From NCBI GenBank assembly GCA_018401135.1, contig JAGYLL010000003.1:1-43446 (forward strand): DNA of 43,446 bases, in the 5' to 3' direction. The notes beneath the pieces were generated by a model. It was not told the DNA's origin and did no database searches. It saw only the letters and a list, made by a program, of their open reading frames with translations. Shown here piece by piece: positions 8,817 through 15,091 of the stretch. Each line of letters starts with the position of its first letter. The first letter of the stretch is position 1. This DNA is from Candidatus Moraniibacteriota bacterium (lineage in GTDB: Bacteria; Patescibacteriota; Minisyncoccia; Moranbacterales; GCA-2747515). A program made the position numbers and the translations under genes.

Positions 8817-9542
8817 ATGTATACGGTAAAAATTGAATTTTTTGAAGGACCGTTGGATGTTCTTTTGGGAATAATTGAGGCTCGAGAATTAGACATTTCC
8901 TTGGTAAGTCTTTCGGAGGTTGCTGATCAGTTTGTTTGTTATGTAGAATCTTCGCATACCATACCCCTTGAGCATTTGGCAGATTTTTTGGTAGTTGCCT
9001 CAAGACTTCTTCTTATTAAATCAAGAGCTCTTTTGCCTGTACTTGAAAATGAAGAAGAGGAAGAGGATATGAGCATTGACTTAGAGGCGCAAATAAAAGA
9101 GTATAAACGTTTTAAAGAAATAAGTGATATTTTGGGGAGACACTATGCGCTATCACAAACGCTTTTTCGAAGAGAGGCTTATTTGGCAGTTCCTTTGCCT
9201 GAGCCGTCTTCTTTTGAGTATACCTTTTCTTCTCAAGATATGGGTTTTTCATTTTCGCGTTTAGTCGAACAATTACCTGATCCAGAAGCGTTGAAAAAAA
9301 AGGTTATACGAAGAATTATTTCTTTGGAGGAAAAAATTGCATATTTTAAAAGAATTTTTTCTCAAAAAGAAAAGGGAACATTCGTTTCTCTTTTGGGAAA
9401 CGATACTGACAATGAGAGTCTTTCGATTTCTTTTCTTGCGTTTTTGGAACTTGCTCGTATAAAAGTTATTCGTGTTCATCAAGAGGAGCATTTTGGAGAG
9501 ATTATTTTTGAAAAAATAAAGACGTATGAGTCAACAAAATAG
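8817..9542 (+). CDS. scpA: segregation and condensation protein A
   Basis: ScpA is the kleisin that bridges the heads of SMC in the bacterial condensin that organises the chromosome. The N terminus YTVKIEFFEGPLDVLLGII is the hallmark of the family, followed by ELDISLVSLSEVADQF and the helix HLADFLVVASRLLLIKSRALLP. The protein is about 241 aa, as usual. The ATG at 8817 is chosen because it puts the conserved motif at the usual distance; a GTG two codons upstream (8811) is also possible. Its end overlaps the start of scpB by 17 bases, which indicates translational coupling. smc is not in the window. Confidence 0.95.
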   Translation: MYTVKIEFFEGPLDVLLGIIEARELDISLVSLSEVADQFVCYVESSHTIPLEHLADFLVVASRLLLIKSRALLPVLENEEEEEDMSIDLEAQIKEYKRFKEISDILGRHYALSQTLFRREAYLAVPLPEPSSFEYTFSSQDMGFSFSRLVEQLPDPEALKKKVIRRIISLEEKIAYFKRIFSQKEKGTFVSLLGNDTDNESLSISFLAFLELARIKVIRVHQEEHFGEIIFEKIKTYESTK

Positions 9543-10098
9543 AGATCAATTAGCAAGTCAAATAGAAAGCATTCTTTTTGTACATGGAGATCCTTTGCAA
9601 CTCAAAAAAATTTCAAAGTTTTTAGAATGTTCTCTTGAAGATATGGAAGATGCTATAGGCATACTTGAGGCACACTATGATTCTCCTTGTCGAGGTTTGG
9701 CACTCATGAGAAAAGATGATACAATAACACTTGTTACTCGATCTGAAAATGCTTCCATTGTAAGAAAATTTACAAACAAAGATATCAACGCTCAACTTTC
9801 CAATGCTCTCTTGGAAGTTATGTCTATTGTTGCATACCGTTGCCCTGTGACAAGGCAAGAAATAGAATATATACGAGGAGTGAACTGTGGATCAGCTTTG
9901 AGAAATCTTCTCATACGAGGCTTGATTGAAAAAGTACATCATTCAGAAGATAAAAGAGCATTTTTGTATAGACCAGCATCACTTTTTTTTGAAACAATAG
10001 GCATAACGAATATTACTCAACTTCCCCAATATGAAAAACTCTCCCGAGATTCCCGCTTGGTATCTACCGAAGATGAAGAAGCGAAGATTTGGAAATAG
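9526..10098 (+). CDS. scpB: segregation and condensation protein B
   Basis: ScpB forms a winged-helix dimer that binds ScpA in the SMC condensin. The features seen are the N-terminal segment QIESILFVHGDPLQLKKI, the central EVMSIVAYRCPVTRQEIEYIRGVN and the second winged helix RNLLIRGLIEKV, all standard for ScpB. At 190 aa it has the normal length. It overlaps scpA by 17 bases, and its 3' end overlaps the likely start (10073) of the carboxypeptidase gene by 26 bases. Confidence 0.96.
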   Translation: MSQQNRDQLASQIESILFVHGDPLQLKKISKFLECSLEDMEDAIGILEAHYDSPCRGLALMRKDDTITLVTRSENASIVRKFTNKDINAQLSNALLEVMSIVAYRCPVTRQEIEYIRGVNCGSALRNLLIRGLIEKVHHSEDKRAFLYRPASLFFETIGITNITQLPQYEKLSRDSRLVSTEDEEAKIWK

Positions 10099-10342
10099 CA
10101 TTTTTTTTGTTTTAGTAGGAGGTTCTTTTTTTATTCTTTTTTCTTTTTTATATACCAAATCTAGCTCTTTGGATTTTTTTTCACCTACTGTTTTGGGAGA
10201 AGAATACGAAAATGGATCAGTGGTCTCTTCTTTTGAACAAAAAATCCAGAGGAACTTTTTTCTTCAAGTAAAGAAATCATTGAGAAGAAAAACCAGAAGA
10301 TCTTGTTCCATTTGGAATCCCTCTTCCTCGCATAAAAGATGA
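10073..10342 (+). pseudogene. N-terminal fragment of a D-Ala-D-Ala carboxypeptidase, frameshifted
   Basis: From the ATG at 10073 the frame reads MKKRRFGNSIFFVLVGGSFF, a basic start and one hydrophobic helix that would anchor the enzyme in the membrane, then a Ser/Glu-rich linker. After the A6 run at 10239-10244 the sensible frame moves by -1 and reads NPEELFSSSKEIIEK. After the A5 run at 10288-10292 it moves by -1 again and reads KPEDLVPFGIPLPRIKDD, directly into the catalytic domain. Adding one A to each run restores a single frame from 10073 to 11135. Left as it is, this frame ends out of register at 10342. Confidence 0.7.
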
Positions 10343-10343
10343 T

Positions 10344-11135
10344 GTGAGGGATTTTATTTCTGTAAGTTCGCACGCTTCTCTTGTTATTGACGCCCAATCA
10401 GAAACACTCCTTCATTACAATGAAGGAAAAGAACGTCGTCCTATAGCATCTCTTACGAAGATGATGACCGCTCTTATGGTTATGGAAAGCGTAGAAGATT
10501 TAGATGAGATTGTTACTATAAAAAAAGAAATGCTTAATGTCGAGGGTACGGTCATAGGTTGTCCACGATCTGGCTATTGCACAGGCACACGACTTCAAAT
10601 TGATGAGAAAATTCGTGTGAAAGATCTTCTCAAGGCGATGCTTATGAATAGTGCTAATGACTCCGCAACAGCTCTTGCTGTTCATATAGGAGGAACTATG
10701 GAAGATTTTGTCGATGATATGAATGAAAGAGCACAATCTTTGGGTTTTATGGATTCGAATTTTTGTACCCCATCTGGACTCGAAATAGACGGTAAAGAAT
10801 GTTATTCAACTGCTTATGATATTGCTCGAATAGCTATAAGGGTTCTCGAATATCAAGAAATTTGGGAGATAATGAATCTTCCTCCTGGCACAACCATAAC
10901 ATCTGTAGATGGAAAATATACACACGAGTTGCTTAATACGAATGCACTCCTTGGTGATTACGATGGTCTTTTGGGCGCAAAAACAGGATTTACGCCAGAT
11001 GCCGGTTATTGTGTTTTGGCAGTTGCTCAAAGACAAGGACACAATATTGTTGGTGTAGTACTTGACGACCCTTATCGATGGAGAACGATTCAAGATATGT
11101 TTACCTGGACATTTTCCTCTTATATATGGAAATAA
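10344..11135 (+). CDS. D-alanyl-D-alanine carboxypeptidase (peptidase S11), catalytic part
   Basis: This is the catalytic domain of a low-molecular-weight penicillin-binding protein, which removes the last D-Ala from peptidoglycan stem peptides outside the cell. All three active-site motifs are visible: SxxK in IASLTKMMTAL, SxN in MLMNSANDSA and KTG in LLGAKTGFTPDAGYC. The open frame starts at a GTG (10344), but this is probably not a real start. The in-frame codons upstream to 10284 read as linker sequence, and the membrane anchor lies in another frame (see the fragment at 10073). The usual C-terminal beta domain is missing, which is common in short S11 enzymes. As sequenced, the domain would lack an export signal. 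Confidence 0.85.
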   Translation: MRDFISVSSHASLVIDAQSETLLHYNEGKERRPIASLTKMMTALMVMESVEDLDEIVTIKKEMLNVEGTVIGCPRSGYCTGTRLQIDEKIRVKDLLKAMLMNSANDSATALAVHIGGTMEDFVDDMNERAQSLGFMDSNFCTPSGLEIDGKECYSTAYDIARIAIRVLEYQEIWEIMNLPPGTTITSVDGKYTHELLNTNALLGDYDGLLGAKTGFTPDAGYCVLAVAQRQGHNIVGVVLDDPYRWRTIQDMFTWTFSSYIWK

Positions 11136-11154
11136 GTCTCTAAGAAAAATTGTT

Positions 11155-11182
11155 TGATTTCTTTTTTTCTACATAGTATACT
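11155..11182 (+). promoter_or_regulatory. promoter for mraY, likely giving a leaderless transcript
   Basis: TTGATT at 11155-11160, a 16-bp spacer and TATACT at 11177-11182. The ATG of mraY is at 11189, about where transcription should begin, and there is no Shine-Dalgarno sequence. A leaderless mRNA is inferred. Confidence 0.5.
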
Positions 11183-11188
11183 TTTATT

Positions 11189-12286
11189 ATGGAAATAGCT
11201 CAAATACAACATATTCCTGAAGCAATGAATGTGTTTAAAGTTCTTGCTACGGGCGTATTAGCTTTTGTTTTAGCATTTTTTATCACACCTTTCTGGGCTC
11301 ATTTTTTGTATCGTAAAAAAATAGGGATAAAAATAAAAAAGAATTCTGTGCAAGGAGAGAAATTGACGTATGTAAGTGCTCTTCATAAAAACAAGGAAGG
11401 TACTCCTACTATGGGAGGGGTTATTATATGGCTTTCGGTTCTTCTTTTGGCTTTTGCCTCCCATTTTATTTTTCCATGGTTTGCTTGTTTGGTAGAGACT
11501 GATTTTATAGCACGTTTGGATTTTTTGAGTCGTTCTCAAGTCTGGCTCCCTCTTTTTGCTTTGGGAGCAGGAGGTGTTTTGGGGCTTTTGGATGATTATA
11601 TGAGCGTGAAGGGTATAGGAAAAAATAAAGGAGGAGGTATGAGATTTTTGATGCGCTTTTATTGGCTTTTTATCATAGCTGGTGCGGGTGCTTGGTGGTT
11701 TTATGACAAACTTGGTTGGGATGAAATTCATATTCCCGCAGTGGGAGACTTTTCTATAGGACTCTGGTATATTCCTCTTTTTATTTTTGTTATTTTGTTT
11801 ACAGCTATATCTTCTAATGAAACAGATGGTTTGGATGGACTTAACGCGGGAGTACTTCTTATGGCTTTTTCTGCTTTTGCTGCTATTGCTTATGCTCAGA
11901 ATAAAATGGATCTTGCGGCCTTTTGCTCCGCTGTTTCGGGCGCACTTCTGGCATTTCTTTGGTTTAATGTCTATCCAGCAAGATTTTTTATGGGAGATAC
12001 GGGCGCTATGGCACTAGGAACAACACTGGGGACTGTAGCACTTCTTACCGATTCCGTTATCGTTCTTTTTATCATTGTTTTTATCTATGTTCTTGAATCG
12101 GGGAGTGTCGTGATACAGCTTTTCTCGAAACGTTTTTTTAAGAGAAAGGTATTTCTTTCTGCTCCCATACACCATCATTTCGAAGCTCTTGGTTGGCCTG
12201 AGCCAAAAGTTACGATGCGTGTATGGATATTTACTATGCTCACAGCGGTTATCGGAGTAATTGTTGCTATCTTGGGAGGTGGATGA
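11189..12286 (+). CDS. mraY: phospho-N-acetylmuramoyl-pentapeptide transferase
   Basis: MraY transfers phospho-MurNAc-pentapeptide from UDP to undecaprenyl phosphate, making lipid I on the inner face of the membrane. The 365-aa protein has about ten transmembrane helices and the family motifs: GTPTMGG (about residue 70), the catalytic pair in LLDDYMSV, NETDGLDGLNAG, FMGDTGAMALG and the histidine motif PIHHHFEALGW. It is a single gene here, away from murD (34380) and with no mur/fts cluster around it. It lies 53 bases after the carboxypeptidase gene and appears to have its own promoter. Confidence 0.97.
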   Translation: MEIAQIQHIPEAMNVFKVLATGVLAFVLAFFITPFWAHFLYRKKIGIKIKKNSVQGEKLTYVSALHKNKEGTPTMGGVIIWLSVLLLAFASHFIFPWFACLVETDFIARLDFLSRSQVWLPLFALGAGGVLGLLDDYMSVKGIGKNKGGGMRFLMRFYWLFIIAGAGAWWFYDKLGWDEIHIPAVGDFSIGLWYIPLFIFVILFTAISSNETDGLDGLNAGVLLMAFSAFAAIAYAQNKMDLAAFCSAVSGALLAFLWFNVYPARFFMGDTGAMALGTTLGTVALLTDSVIVLFIIVFIYVLESGSVVIQLFSKRFFKRKVFLSAPIHHHFEALGWPEPKVTMRVWIFTMLTAVIGVIVAILGGG

Positions 12287-12298
12287 TCGTGCTAATAT

Positions 12299-12327
12299 TT
12301 GACAAGAGATGATTTTTTCTTTATATT
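12299..12327 (+). promoter_or_regulatory. strong promoter of ssrA
   Basis: A consensus TTGACA at 12299-12304, a 17-bp spacer and TATATT at 12322-12327. The predicted start near 12334 leaves a short 5' leader to be trimmed before the mature tmRNA end at 12363. rnpB has the same two hexamers and spacing. Confidence 0.8.
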
Positions 12328-12362
12328 TCATAGTACGGAGTTAAAAACTCAATTTTTGTTTT

Positions 12363-12784
12363 GGGGCTGTATGATTCGACGGAATGTTCTTTATCAAGAA
12401 AGCGAACTGATCTATCGTGATTATATCAAAAAACTATTCACGAAACTATACGTGCAAACGTATTCAACAAGGCAAAAGAAGCTATTGCGAAAGCATTTAG
12501 TCCTTCCTACGCCATCGCTTTGGCCTAATATCCTTAGCCATCAAATCAAATGAGTGCTTCATAGTTTGAATTTGGTGTTATATAATGAAGCTAGTTTTTC
12601 TTTTTCCCATGAAGAAAATACGAAATATATTGGGATGGCGAAGCGTTATTTTCTGTTTTTCTTTTAAGACGCGGATGTCATTATACAAGTTTCGTTATTG
12701 CGCGAATTCTTGCTAAGAAAAACTGCGTTCGGAGAATTCTTGATAGGTGCGTTACCGGACATGGGTTCAATCCCATCAGCTCCA
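12363..12784 (+). ncRNA. ssrA: transfer-messenger RNA (tmRNA)
   Basis: tmRNA rescues stalled ribosomes and adds a degradation tag. The 5' end GGGGCTG...GATTCGACGG is the conserved tmRNA start, and GGGGCTG pairs with CAGCTCC at 12777-12783 to form the acceptor stem. The T arm is CATGGGTTCAATCCCATC. The tag frame starts at GCA 12454 (ANVFNKAKEA...) and ends in ...SPSYAIALA with TAA at 12526-12528, giving a 24-residue tag. The 3' CCA is not encoded after A12784 and must be added. Short open frames across this region, such as one at 12299-12553, are not genes. Confidence 0.95.
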
Positions 12785-12821
12785 CTGAAGTAAAGGTGTC
12801 TCAATAAGTATACTAATAAAA

Positions 12822-12852
12822 TTTCTTATGTTTTGTTTCAAAACATAAGAAA
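12822..12852 (+). promoter_or_regulatory. perfect 14-bp hairpin just before infC
   Basis: TTTCTTATGTTTTG (12822-12835), loop TTT, then CAAAACATAAGAAA (12839-12852) form a perfect stem ending nine bases before the infC start codon. A TATACT box at 12809-12814 would start transcription near 12821, so the hairpin would sit at the very 5' end of the mRNA. It could stabilise the message, control translation of IF-3, or end ssrA transcription; no T run follows it, which argues against a classical terminator. Confidence 0.6.
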
Positions 12853-12861
12853 GCCATTTTC

Positions 12862-13410
12862 ATGAGAAGACGATTTCGAAGGCCAAAAAAATTTAAACTT
12901 GTTGTACCAAGATATCGATCCAATGAACAAATCAAGGTGCCAAGTGTTTTTATTATCGATGCCGATAATAATCAAGTGGGAGAAATGGATATTCGTGAAG
13001 CTTTGGCTATGGCAAAAGAAGCGGAGCTTGATCTTGTAGAGGTCGCTCCCAAAGCAAATCCTCCTGTTTGTCGTATTTTAGATTTTGGAAAATTTCAGTA
13101 CCAACAAGCCAAGAAAGAACAACAACAGAAGACGCATCAGAAAAAAACAGGAACAAAAGGTTTGAGAATAGGTTTTCGAACGGATACACACGATCTTTCT
13201 TTCAAAAAGAAGCAAACAGAAAAATTTATCGAGAAAGGATATAAGGTAAAAATAGAAATTCGATTGCGTGGAAGAGAAAAGGCTCATCAAGATATGGCAA
13301 GAGAAAATTTACAATCTTTTGTTTCTTCACTTGACATTCCGCACAAAATAGAAGAAGATATCAAAAGGTTTCCTGGTGGATTTCATGTTGTAGTCGCAGG
13401 AGAAGAATAA
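12862..13410 (+). CDS. infC: translation initiation factor IF-3
   Basis: IF-3 binds the 30S subunit, checks start codons and keeps the subunits apart. The 182-aa protein shows the N-terminal domain (NEQIKVPSVFIIDADNNQVG; EALAMAKEAELDLVEVAP; PPVCRILDFGK), the lysine-rich linker and the C-terminal domain (GLRIGFRTDTHDLSFKKKQ; KVKIEIRLRGRE). It starts with a plain ATG instead of the rare AUU often used for infC autoregulation. An ATT lies two codons upstream, in frame. It heads the conserved infC-rpmI-rplT order. Confidence 0.97.
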   Translation: MRRRFRRPKKFKLVVPRYRSNEQIKVPSVFIIDADNNQVGEMDIREALAMAKEAELDLVEVAPKANPPVCRILDFGKFQYQQAKKEQQQKTHQKKTGTKGLRIGFRTDTHDLSFKKKQTEKFIEKGYKVKIEIRLRGREKAHQDMARENLQSFVSSLDIPHKIEEDIKRFPGGFHVVVAGEE

Positions 13411-13422
13411 TTGAAATATTAT

Positions 13423-13617
13423 ATGAAGCAAAAAACAAGAAAAGCTGTTTCTAAAAAATTTACTATAACGAAAACGGGAAAGGTATTTCGTCGTTATACG
13501 AAGCAAAATCATGGAAATAGCAAAGAAACGGGATCATTTAGAAGAAAAAAACGACGAGACATAGAGTTGAATAAAACAGATAGCGCTAATGTTTTACGTG
13601 CACTGCCCAACGCTTAA
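13423..13617 (+). CDS. rpmI: 50S ribosomal protein L35
   Basis: A 64-aa, very basic protein of the large ribosomal subunit. The start MKQKTRKAVSKKF aligns directly with the family's MPKMKTRKAAAKRF, so the ATG at 13423 is chosen. An in-frame TTG at 13411 has a better placed AGGAG (13398-13402) and would add four residues, so a longer form cannot be ruled out. It lies between infC and rplT, as in most bacteria. Confidence 0.93.
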   Translation: MKQKTRKAVSKKFTITKTGKVFRRYTKQNHGNSKETGSFRRKKRRDIELNKTDSANVLRALPNA

Positions 13618-13644
13618 AAGAATAATTGATCCAAAAAATTGAGT

Positions 13645-13992
13645 ATGAGTCGAGTGAAGCGCGGAGTTTCCGCATCTAAAAGAAGAAAAAATGTATTGAA
13701 ACTAACAAAAGGTTTCAAGTGGAGGAGAAAATCTCACTATAGAGCAGCCAAAGAAGCTCTTCTTAAGGCTGGAAAATATGCACATAGAGATCGTAGAGCC
13801 AAAAAACGAGTTATGCGACGTTTATGGATTACTCGTCTTAACATCGCACTTAGAGGAGAAGGAGTGAAGTATAGCGAATTCATTCGTCTTCAAAAGAAAG
13901 TAGGGAACAAACTTGATCGGAAAGTTCTTTCTGAACTTGTGGTAAAAGAACCCGCAGTATTTTCATCTCTTGTTTCGCAAATAAAAGGGTAG
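13645..13992 (+). CDS. rplT: 50S ribosomal protein L20
   Basis: L20 binds 23S rRNA early in large-subunit assembly. The 115-aa protein shows the family start SRVKRGVSASKRRKNVLKLTKGF, followed by RAAKEALLKAGKYAHRDRRAKKR and LWITRLNIALRGEGVKYSEFI. The ATG at 13645 is preferred over an in-frame TTG at 13639. A hairpin terminator follows at 14014-14063. Confidence 0.96.
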   Translation: MSRVKRGVSASKRRKNVLKLTKGFKWRRKSHYRAAKEALLKAGKYAHRDRRAKKRVMRRLWITRLNIALRGEGVKYSEFIRLQKKVGNKLDRKVLSELVVKEPAVFSSLVSQIKG

Positions 13993-14013
13993 GTTTTTTT
14001 TAAAGAAAGATCG

Positions 14014-14063
14014 ATACTAAAAAACGAATGTCTTATTTTATAGGGAGCATTCGTTTTTAGTAT
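14014..14063. terminator. terminator after rplT, probably bidirectional
   Basis: ATACTAAAAAACGAATG pairs with CATTCGTTTTTAGTAT with one bulged base and a loop of about 17 bases. A-rich and T-rich arms are present on both strands. It sits between rplT on the plus strand and a small candidate gene ending at 14085 on the minus strand. Confidence 0.6.
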
Positions 14064-14084
14064 ATGGAGGATAGGGAAAAATTT

Positions 14085-14204
14085 TTATTTCTTATCCACG
14101 TCTTCTAATTTCACAAGGATTTCTTTCCAAAGACGTTTGAAAGCTCCAAAAGGAAGCCAGATCCAGAGAGTTTTCTTGAGGAGTTTTTCAAAAAATTGAT
14201 TCAT
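14085..14204 (-). CDS. possible small membrane-active protein, 39 aa
   Basis: From an ATG at 14204 the frame reads MNQFFEKLLKKTLWIWLPFGAF..., a short basic and aromatic, probably amphipathic, peptide ending in VKLEDVDKK. I do not recognise it. Support comes from context. A promoter-like pair lies at the right distance upstream (TTGCAT/TATTCT on the minus strand, 14241-14269), giving a leader of about 30 nt. A terminator shared with rplT follows its stop. There is no Shine-Dalgarno sequence. A longer in-frame version up to 14318 would cross the promoter and is less likely. Confidence 0.4.
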   Translation of the reverse strand: MNQFFEKLLKKTLWIWLPFGAFKRLWKEILVKLEDVDKK

Positions 14205-14240
14205 ATATATTAGGAGAAAAGAAATAAAAAGAATATATAT

Positions 14241-14269
14241 AGAATAAACTTTTTTGTAAAAGAATGCAA
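14241..14269 (-). promoter_or_regulatory. minus-strand promoter of the small 14085-14204 gene
   Basis: Read on the minus strand: TTGCAT (14269-14264), 17 bp, TATTCT (14246-14241). It lies back to back with the plus-strand promoter at 14278-14306, nine bases apart, which makes a divergent promoter region. Confidence 0.4.
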
Positions 14270-14277
14270 TGTTTTTT

Positions 14278-14306
14278 TTGTAAAACATATATTTTTTTGA
14301 TATACT
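14278..14306 (+). promoter_or_regulatory. promoter of the Cys-rich protein gene
   Basis: TTGTAA at 14278-14283, 17 bp, TATACT at 14301-14306. The expected start near 14313 leaves a leader of about 27 nt before the ATG at 14340. Confidence 0.55.
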
Positions 14307-14339
14307 TATAGAGTGCATTAATAATCTATGTAATTGAGT

Positions 14340-14969
14340 ATGAAAAAAGAAGAAAAAGGTTTGTTATTATTTGTTATAAGTATTCTTTTTATTCTTACTG
14401 CAGGTGCTGTTGTTTTTTTCACCATGAATTCTTATACATTTGAACCTTCTCCCTATACATTAGAAACTCCTTATTATCCAGAGTCAGATTCTTGTCAGAT
14501 GCTTTCCTGTCATGGAACTGATGTGCAATGTGGGATACAAAAAGGTCATTTACAATGCGATATGATGTATCAGATAGGAGATAGTTGTCGACAGTATGCT
14601 CGTTGTCAGACAATCGAAGGCGAATGTACGCTTATAAAAGAAGATTTTTTCGATACCTGTGTTTCTTGTGTAGAAAAATGTCAAGAAACATCTGCTAACT
14701 CCGACGATCCCTCAGAAGTTTTTTTGTGTGAAAATTCTTGTTTAGAGGGAAGTTATGACAGAAAGTTATTGAAGATATGTCCAGATGAGAAAATTGAAAA
14801 TGCTATGCCAGGAAGTTTTGACGATGCACTCGCCGTTCCTCAAGAAGAAGGGGGATTTCCTCTTCCGAGAGAATATTTTATCCTAAATGGAGAAAGACGA
14901 GAAATTGAAGAATTTGATACAGTGTGGGTAGAAGAAAATTGTTCTGTGGGGGAGCAAATAGTTTGGTAA
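14340..14969 (+). CDS. cysteine-rich exported or membrane-anchored protein
   Basis: A 209-aa protein I cannot assign to a family. Residues about 10-29 form one hydrophobic helix after a Lys/Glu-rich start (MKKEEKGLLLFVISILFIL), so it is a signal anchor facing outward. The outer part (about 50-130) has a dozen or more cysteines, several in CxxxC- or CxxC-like spacing (SCQMLSCHG, DTCVSCVEKC, CENSC), which suggests several disulfides. The rest is acidic. The ATG at 14340 is chosen over a TTG two codons upstream because the promoter fits. A thioredoxin/CcdA fusion elsewhere in the window (26573) could supply disulfide chemistry; that link is an inference. Confidence 0.6.
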   Translation: MKKEEKGLLLFVISILFILTAGAVVFFTMNSYTFEPSPYTLETPYYPESDSCQMLSCHGTDVQCGIQKGHLQCDMMYQIGDSCRQYARCQTIEGECTLIKEDFFDTCVSCVEKCQETSANSDDPSEVFLCENSCLEGSYDRKLLKICPDEKIENAMPGSFDDALAVPQEEGGFPLPREYFILNGERREIEEFDTVWVEENCSVGEQIVW

Positions 14970-15091
14970 AAAGAGAGTATTAGAGAAAGGGGGTTATTTT
15001 AGAAATGTTTTTTTATTTACAAAAAGAGCTAGATGTCTCATTCTTAGAGAATATTTTCTTTTGAAATAATTTTTTTGTACCGAAATTTTTT

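Noticed and set aside
12299-12553. 84-codon open frame before infC
   Set aside because: It lies over the promoter and 5' half of the tmRNA gene; the RNA explains the sequence and the peptide has no protein-like pattern.
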